A model generated the notes under the pieces. It was not told the DNA's origin. It made no database searches and saw only the letters and a program-made list of their open reading frames with translations. Shown here piece after piece: positions 59,321-64,000 of a DNA stretch of 64,000 bases (positions are counted from its first letter, which is position 1; each line of letters opens with the position of its first letter). The translations under genes and the position numbers were made by a program. The DNA is from Cryptosporangium aurantiacum (GTDB taxonomy: Bacteria; Actinomycetota; Actinomycetes; Mycobacteriales; Cryptosporangiaceae). The DNA lies in contig NZ_FRCS01000003.1 of NCBI RefSeq assembly GCF_900143005.1, positions 310,001 through 374,000 on the forward strand, written 5' to 3'.

Positions 59321-60291
59321 GGCGCGTTCCCGGGCTCGCCCGGAGTGGCGTCACGGCCGGGCGGGGCCCCGGCTCCAGCGACGGCCGGGGTGCGGCTCCC
59401 GAGCGCCTCGCCGTAGCGGACCACCTCACGCAGGCACTCCGCCGCCGACCGGGCGTGCGACTCGATCGACACCCAGGTGGCGCCGGCCGCCCGATACGCC
59501 GGGAGCGCCGAGGACAGCTGGTCGATGGTGCGCTCCACGTCCCGGCGGGTCGCCGGCGAGTAGCACACGTCCACGTCCGGCGAACGGCCCGCCGCCACAC
59601 GCGCGGCCTTCAGCGTCCGCACCCGCTCCGCGAATTCGTCGACGGCCAGCGTGGGGGTGCCGGTGACCGCCGCAGCCGCCGCCGACTGCTCGAACGGCAG
59701 CCATCCGTCACCGAGCGCCGCCACCCGACGGAGGGCGGCCTTGCTGTTCCCACCGATCCAGATCGGTGGGCCGGGGCGCTGCGCCGGCCTCGGCAGCATC
59801 ACATGGTCGTCGGCCGGGTAGTGCGGGCCTTCGCGGTGTACGGGCTCACCGCTCCAGGCCGCGCGCATCGCGGCGATCGCCGCGTCGAACCGGGGGCCGC
59901 GGTCCGAGAACGAGGCGTCGAGCACGCCGAACTCCGCCTCCTGGTACCCCGCTCCCATCCCGACGACCAGGCGGCCGCCGGAGAGCAGGTCGAGGCTGGC
60001 CGTCGCTTTGGCGGTCAGGTAGGGGCTCCGGTAGCCGGCGACAAGCACGAACGTCATCAAGCGGATCCGCCGGGTGGCCGCGGCCATGAACGACAGCGCG
60101 ACGAACGGGTCGAACGCGTGGTGGCCACCGTTCGCGAGCCAATCCCGCGCCGGGAACGGATGGTCGGTCGTGGAGATCATGTCGATCCCGGCTTCCTCGG
60201 CCGCGACCGCGATTTCGGCCAGGCTGTGCGGCCCGGCCCAGCTCTCCCAGTGCTTCACGGCCCGGGTCGGGAACTGAAAACTCAGCCTCAT
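59317..60291 (-). CDS. LLM class (F420-dependent) oxidoreductase
   Basis: 324 residues of the luciferase-like TIM-barrel family. AEIAVAAEEAGIDMISTTDHPFPARDW near 25-50, AAATRRIRLMTFVLVAGYRSPYLTAKATASLDLLSGGRLVVGMGAGYQEAEF near 70-120 and PIWIGGNSKAALRRVAALGDGWLP near 175 are the standard cofactor-binding blocks. TASLDLLSGGRL is typical of F420-dependent members in actinomycetes. Overlaps the thioesterase gene downstream. Substrate unknown. Confidence 0.86.
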   Translation of the reverse strand: MRLSFQFPTRAVKHWESWAGPHSLAEIAVAAEEAGIDMISTTDHPFPARDWLANGGHHAFDPFVALSFMAAATRRIRLMTFVLVAGYRSPYLTAKATASLDLLSGGRLVVGMGAGYQEAEFGVLDASFSDRGPRFDAAIAAMRAAWSGEPVHREGPHYPADDHVMLPRPAQRPGPPIWIGGNSKAALRRVAALGDGWLPFEQSAAAAAVTGTPTLAVDEFAERVRTLKAARVAAGRSPDVDVCYSPATRRDVERTIDQLSSALPAYRAAGATWVSIESHARSAAECLREVVRYGEALGSRTPAVAGAGAPPGRDATPGEPGNAP

Positions 60292-60407
60292 GCTGCTCCT
60301 GTGCTCCGGTCATGTCTCCGACGGGAGCGTCAGCTATGACGAAGACCGACCGCATCCTCTTACCGCCAGATCGCCAACGCCAGCGACGACAGTCATCCGA
60401 TAAGGAT

Positions 60408-60423
60408 TTGACGCAACTGTCAA
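60408..60423. promoter_or_regulatory. 16-bp palindrome, perfect core (site 16)
   Basis: TTGAC-GCAACT-GTCAA, 117 bp upstream of the LLM oxidoreductase/thioesterase operon and 332 bp before the PKD hydrolase. It also overlaps the stop codon of the remnant at 60420-60575. Confidence 0.65.
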
Positions 60424-60575
60424 GTCGACGGCTGGGATGGATTCGATGCGGTCACTGCGGGCTCTGCGGCGACTCCTCGGTCGCGCGCTCGCCGCAGGGG
60501 CGAGGTCCACCACATCAGGTCGTCGGCGAGCAACGTCAGCTTCGCCTCGACAGGCGCGAAGTCGGAGTTCCGCAT
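60420..60575 (-). pseudogene. Possible C-terminal remnant of a flavin-reductase-like gene
   Basis: A 51-codon frame reads FAPVEAKLTLLADDLMWW and SPLRRARDRG, reminiscent of the C-terminus of NADPH-dependent FMN reductase-type proteins (the VEAKL..L..ELVWW pattern). It starts at an ATG at 60575 with no upstream continuation. I cannot confirm the family by eye; it may be chance. Confidence 0.3.
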
Positions 60576-60754
60576 TCCATATACATAACGTCAGAACGGT
60601 CGTAGAGTGGCTCCACCTTGTCGGCGCTCTCGCTGACCTGAGCGCCGAAATCACCGCGGACACAGCGTCAGTAAGAGAGCCGAAGGCTCAATTTCCCGAC
60701 CCGCCGGAACGCTCGTCAGCGCCCGCGGTCTCCGGGCTCGAGGGAAGGACGCTC

Positions 60755-62830
60755 ATGAACTCCAGGGACGCGCTCGACGTCGAGACGTACCAGGGCCGGG
60801 ACGCGTACTTCGGACGCCCGTACATCGATCAGGACGAGTGGCTGGACAAGCCGATACCGCACCGATTCGTGCACGGCGGCTTCGCCGACACCGACACCCG
60901 CTTCTCGTTCTACTTCCCCGGCGAGGACGTCTACCGCGGCCGGTTGCTCCAGCCGATGGAGGGGGCCCACGCCGGCCACGAAGACGCGTTCGGCGGCCCG
61001 ATGGGACAGCTGATGGGCGGGCTGGAGCTGGTCGCCCGGCAAGGCGGCTACATGGTCGAGTCGAACTCGGGTCACATCGGCGACGACGTCGACCACCGGG
61101 CGGGCGACGACTCAACGCTCTACGGGTACCGGTCGCATGCCGAGGTCGCTCACCTCTCCAAACACCTGGCCGAGCAGATCTACGGGCAGCGGCCGCACCA
61201 CGCCTACGTCTGGGGCGGCAGCGGCGGCGCCCGGCGGTCGCCGCTGTGCCTGGAGAACGCCCCGGACGTCTACGACGCGGCATTGCCGTTCATGGGCGGC
61301 GGCGAGATCGCCGAACACGGCACCACCGCGCCGATGAAGGGCGCACAGGTGATGGCCTTCGCCTCGATGTTCAACGTCCAGCGCCTGCTGCGCCGGGAGG
61401 CCGACAGGGTCGTCGACGCGACGCGGCCGGGCGGCAGCGGCGACCCGTACGCCGGGTTGACCACCCACCAGCGCGAAGAACTCGCCAACCTCTACCGGCT
61501 GGGCTATCCGCGTGGTGACGAGTTCATGATCTTCTCGCCGATGGGCCAGATCTGGCTGTGGTCGGCGATCGCCGACCGGCTGGCCGAGCAGGACGCCGAC
61601 TACTTCACCGCCTTCTGGACCCGGCCCGGTTACGTCGGGCACGACCTGCCGGACGCGGTGGCCGACGACCTCATCGACACCACGGCCACCGTGACCCGCG
61701 TCGTGACTCCCCGGATACTGCAGGAAGACAGCGCGTACGCGGGTCCGGACTACGCCGGGCTCCAGCTGATGGCCGGGATGAATGCCGGACCGGATTTCCC
61801 GGTCGCGATCGAGGTCGACTACGCGGGCGACGGCTACCGGCTCGGCGCCGGCATCAAGATCCTCACCGGCGAAGCCGCCGGCCGGCAGCTCTACTGCATA
61901 GGCCACGTCGGCGACCTGATGCACGGCGACGGCGTGACCGAAGCCAACCTGCAGCGGTTCACCGGCGTCCAGGTGGGCGACCAGGTCGCGCTGGACAACC
62001 GCAGGTTCCTGGCGTTCTGCTACTACTACCGCCATCACCTCATGGAGGACGCCTACTTCGATTTCCTCCGGCTCGACGGCGCCCCGATCTACGCGCAGCA
62101 CCCCGTGCCGACCATGTCGCCATTGATGGGCGTCGCCTACTCCGGCCAGTACGAGGGCAAACTGCTCTGGGTGCACCACACGCACGACGCGTCGCTGTGG
62201 CCGCCGCAGGGCACCATGTACGAGACCGCCGTCCATCGCGCCCAGGGCCCGGACTCGGCCGCCGAGAAGTTCCGGCTGCGCTGGACCGAGAACGCCGAAC
62301 ACATCCCGTCGCAGTACTTGCCCTCGGCGCCGGATCGCGCGACGACCACGTGGCTGATCGACTACCTGCCGGTCATCGAACAGAGCCTCGCCGACCTGAT
62401 CGACTGGGTGGAGAACGGCGTCGAGCCGGCCGACACCCGATACGACTACCGCGACGGCAAGGTGATCCTCGCCGCCGACGCTGTCGAACGCGGCGGTATC
62501 CAGCCGGTGGTCTCCGTGACGGCGAACGGCGGGGCCCGCGCCGAGATCGCCGCCGGAGACGCGGTGAGCCTCACCGCCACCGTCCGAGTTCCGCCGGGCG
62601 CCGGAACGCTGGTCGCCCTCGACTGGGACTTCGCCGGGACCGGCGAGTTTCCGCACCACCACGACCTGGAGCCCGGCCGGACCACGGCCGAGGTCACGAC
62701 CGTGCACACCTACGGTCGCCCCGGTACTTACTACGCCACCGCGCGAGTCGCGTCGCACCGGGACGGTGACGTGAGCGACCCACACCGGCGGATTCCCAAC
62801 CTCGCCTCGGCCCGGATAGTCGTCCACTGA
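60755..62830 (+). CDS. Large tannase/esterase-like hydrolase with C-terminal PKD domain
   Basis: 691 residues. HAYVWGGSGGARRSPLCLENAPDVYDAALPFMGG near 149-182 gives a G-x-S-x-G nucleophile elbow (Ser156) of the alpha/beta-hydrolase or tannase type. HHTHDASLWPPQGTMYETAVHRAQG near 475 and LRWTENAEHIPSQ near 510 offer candidate acid and histidine residues. The last 100 residues look like a PKD beta-sandwich (VSVTANGGARAEIAAGDAVSLTATV, ALDWDFAGTGEF, TVHTYGRPGTYYATARV). ATG 60755 follows GAGGGAAGGAC. No signal peptide is visible, so cytoplasmic action is likely although PKD domains are usually extracellular. Substrate unknown. Confidence 0.7.
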   Translation: MNSRDALDVETYQGRDAYFGRPYIDQDEWLDKPIPHRFVHGGFADTDTRFSFYFPGEDVYRGRLLQPMEGAHAGHEDAFGGPMGQLMGGLELVARQGGYMVESNSGHIGDDVDHRAGDDSTLYGYRSHAEVAHLSKHLAEQIYGQRPHHAYVWGGSGGARRSPLCLENAPDVYDAALPFMGGGEIAEHGTTAPMKGAQVMAFASMFNVQRLLRREADRVVDATRPGGSGDPYAGLTTHQREELANLYRLGYPRGDEFMIFSPMGQIWLWSAIADRLAEQDADYFTAFWTRPGYVGHDLPDAVADDLIDTTATVTRVVTPRILQEDSAYAGPDYAGLQLMAGMNAGPDFPVAIEVDYAGDGYRLGAGIKILTGEAAGRQLYCIGHVGDLMHGDGVTEANLQRFTGVQVGDQVALDNRRFLAFCYYYRHHLMEDAYFDFLRLDGAPIYAQHPVPTMSPLMGVAYSGQYEGKLLWVHHTHDASLWPPQGTMYETAVHRAQGPDSAAEKFRLRWTENAEHIPSQYLPSAPDRATTTWLIDYLPVIEQSLADLIDWVENGVEPADTRYDYRDGKVILAADAVERGGIQPVVSVTANGGARAEIAAGDAVSLTATVRVPPGAGTLVALDWDFAGTGEFPHHHDLEPGRTTAEVTTVHTYGRPGTYYATARVASHRDGDVSDPHRRIPNLASARIVVH

Positions 62831-62872
62831 CTCGCGCGGCCCTTCGCGCGATGCCGGCCGGAATGCACCTGA

Positions 62873-63070
62873 TCACCGCTGGCGGGCGAGGAGGGCACGC
62901 AGTCCGTCCACGACGTCCCGGGTGAACTCGTGCAGGTCCGACCGGTGCAGGTCGGCCCGCTCGCCCTCGACCGCCCGGAGGGCGGGCCACTCGATGCGCT
63001 GCTCGGCGCGCTTGCCTCCGCGATCGGCGTCGGCGAGTCCCGACGAGCGTGCGTCCGTACGGGCCGTCAA
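62873..63070 (-). CDS. Short hypothetical protein or gene remnant
   Basis: 65 codons from a TTG. The C-terminus HEFTRDVVDGLRALLARQR resembles the end of a helical protein, for example a TetR ligand domain, but there is no HTH upstream. No good ribosome-binding site. It fills part of the 404-bp gap between the PKD hydrolase and the TetR gene. Probably a remnant; low certainty. Confidence 0.25.
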   Translation of the reverse strand: MTARTDARSSGLADADRGGKRAEQRIEWPALRAVEGERADLHRSDLHEFTRDVVDGLRALLARQR

Positions 63071-63234
63071 AGGACCGGGGCCCGCTACGTCACCGAGCGA
63101 GCCGGCGTTCGACCTCCTGCTACGGCTACTCGGACCAAGGCCGACAGCGTGATAGACCCCGCTTAACTGGCTCCGGGTCAGTCACCGCGGCTGTTCCGTC
63201 GCGGCCGAACCGGTGGCAGCACCCGTCGGCACGA

Positions 63235-63828
63235 TCAGAGGACGGTGTGGCTCGGCGCAAGTTCGGCGAGCGCAGCGAGCCCTCGGCGGATCGCGTCCGG
63301 GGCGGATTCCGAGGGCGGTCCCGAGGCCCAGGTGAGGAGCGAGAAGAACACCGCCGCGGTCACCGCCGCGGCCTGGGCACGGACCTCCAACTGCGCCCGA
63401 TCGGCCCCGGCACGGCCGGACAGGAACGTGACCAGTTCCTCGTACACAGCGAGCAGCCCCGGACGCTCACCGTGCGCCAGCGCCGGGTGCTCGGCGATGA
63501 TCCGCAGCCGGATCCGCGTCATCGCCAGGTCCGGACCGAGGTCCACGATCGCACTGCTGATCGCGGCGACCAACGCGGTTCCGACCTGTTCGGCCTCTCG
63601 GCCCGCGAGGTGGCGGCGCAAGGACGAGAGGAAGGGTTCGACGCCGGTCCACAGCAGGTCGGACTTGCTAGGAAAGTGGTTGAACAGTGCACGTCGGCTG
63701 ATTCCCGCCGCCGCTGCCACCTCGTTCATCGTGATCGCGTCGTAGCCTCTGGCGTCGAACAGTTCCGTCGCGACCCGGCAGACACGCATCGGTTCAACCG
63801 TCTGGGGTCTGCCCCGTGCGCCGCTCAC
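63235..63828 (-). CDS. TetR family transcriptional regulator
   Basis: 197 residues from GTG 63828. HTH at about 14-60: RVATELFDARGYDAITMNEVAAAAGISRRALFNHFPSKSDLLW. MNEVAAAAGISRRALFNHF is a typical recognition region. The ligand domain has IRLRIIAEHPALAHGERPGLLAVYEELVTFL. Divergent from the gene that starts at 63902, with a TGCAC dyad between them. Likely regulator of that gene. Confidence 0.84.
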   Translation of the reverse strand: MSGARGRPQTVEPMRVCRVATELFDARGYDAITMNEVAAAAGISRRALFNHFPSKSDLLWTGVEPFLSSLRRHLAGREAEQVGTALVAAISSAIVDLGPDLAMTRIRLRIIAEHPALAHGERPGLLAVYEELVTFLSGRAGADRAQLEVRAQAAAVTAAVFFSLLTWASGPPSESAPDAIRRGLAALAELAPSHTVL

Positions 63829-63843
63829 CCTTGCACGATTTAC

Positions 63844-63856
63844 TGCACTGGGTGCA
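63844..63856. promoter_or_regulatory. Candidate operator TGCAC-N3-GTGCA
   Basis: TGCAC-TGG-GTGCA, 16 bp upstream of the TetR start and 46 bp before the ATG at 63902. A third half-site, TGCAC, lies at 63832-63836. Confidence 0.5.
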
Positions 63857-63901
63857 CTATGTCAAGGAGGGCTTCGGCGAGAACAACGAGGTGACGAGGA
63901 C

Positions 63902-64000
63902 ATGGGCACACTCAACGACGAGCTCGTCGTGCCCGCCGGCAACTCGATCGGCACTGCGGGGTCCGACGGAGGCGATCCGCCCGCGCACGCCGAGCCGCTG
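63902..64000 (+). CDS. N-terminus of a gene cut by the window end
   Basis: ATG 63902 after GAGGAC opens a frame of 33 codons to the window edge: MGTLNDELVVPAGNSIGTAG, then Asp/Gly/Pro-rich residues. Too short to assign. Divergent from the TetR gene at 63235-63828. Confidence 0.45.
   Translation, partial: MGTLNDELVVPAGNSIGTAGSDGGDPPAHAEPL

Larger units (their letters stand above)
60292..60754. other. Divergent intergenic region with operator and gene remnant
   Basis: 463 bp between the LLM oxidoreductase and the PKD-containing hydrolase. It contains site 16 at 60408-60423 and a short minus-strand remnant at 60420-60575. Nothing else convincing; the plus-strand frame open from 60437 is non-coding-like until the ATG at 60755. 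Confidence 0.5.

Noticed and set aside
13448-60423. The TTGAC motif as ordinary -35 boxes
   Set aside because: A -35 box explains TTGAC but not the GTCAA arm at a fixed 6-nt distance, nor the R...Y symmetry of the spacer. Overlap with a -35 element is still possible at single sites.
60437-60754. Upstream start for the PKD hydrolase
   Set aside because: The sequence before 60755 is Arg/Ser-rich and not conserved-looking, while ATG 60755 follows GAGGGAAGGAC.
1-64000. CRISPR arrays, insertion sequences, prophage genes, tRNA genes
   Set aside because: I found no regularly spaced repeats, transposase or integrase motifs, or cloverleaf-like sequences by reading; a dedicated search could still find a tRNA I missed.

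Overview
The window comes from a very GC-rich actinomycete. Supporting this are the strong G/C bias at third codon positions, frequent GTG and TTG starts, stop-start overlaps of the ATGA/GTGA type, many TetR regulators, F420-type LLM oxidoreductase, P450s with a [3Fe-4S] ferredoxin, and many acyl-CoA dehydrogenase paralogues. A Frankiales/Cryptosporangium- or mycobacterium-like soil organism fits, but the species cannot be read from the sequence. I saw no tRNA, rRNA, CRISPR array, insertion sequence or prophage.

Layout. 0-6.6 kb: a cut-off membrane protein, a TetR/phosphotransferase pair, a crotonase, and three damaged genes (CrtC-like, DoxX, DUF2889). 6.6-11.4 kb: dehydrogenase, ferredoxin, P450, AveC-like membrane protein and a second P450, all on the minus strand. 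11.6-16.5 kb: two fused TetR-TetR proteins flanking an SRPBCC protein and an aldehyde dehydrogenase. 16.6-19 kb: a small coiled-coil protein and an APC-type permease. 19-35.5 kb: several short catabolic operons (two acyl-CoA dehydrogenases plus Gfo/Idh; CaiB CoA-transferase plus TetR; ligase, thiolase and DUF35; amidohydrolase; a broken ligase; Rieske oxygenase, thiolase, thiolase-DUF35 fusion and SDR). 35.6-44.7 kb: a seven-gene plus-strand beta-oxidation operon in which every gene overlaps the next. 44.7-51.5 kb: a seven-gene minus-strand operon of the same kind. 51.6-64 kb: a second copy of the 23.8-kb TetR, MaoC, gene remnants, amidohydrolase, SDRs, thioesterase, LLM oxidoreductase, a PKD-containing hydrolase and more TetRs.

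How it works together. The content reads as a CoA-thioester catabolic island for a branched or polycyclic, steroid- or terpenoid-like substrate. P450s and the Rieske enzyme would oxidise it, ligases and CoA-transferases would make CoA esters, paired acyl-CoA dehydrogenases, crotonases, MaoC and SDRs would run beta-oxidation, and thiolase/DUF35 pairs would cleave carbon-carbon bonds by a thiolase or Ltp2-type retro-aldol reaction. The substrate itself is inference.

The main discovery candidate is regulatory. A 16-bp palindrome, TTGAC-R-N4-Y-GTCAA, occurs in or next to the promoters of about a dozen of these transcription units over 56 kb (16 sites listed; five perfect in the ten core bases, nine with one mismatch, two weaker). 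Two near-identical TetR proteins at 23.8 and 51.7 kb each lie directly behind their own copy, so they are the natural candidates for the shared regulator.
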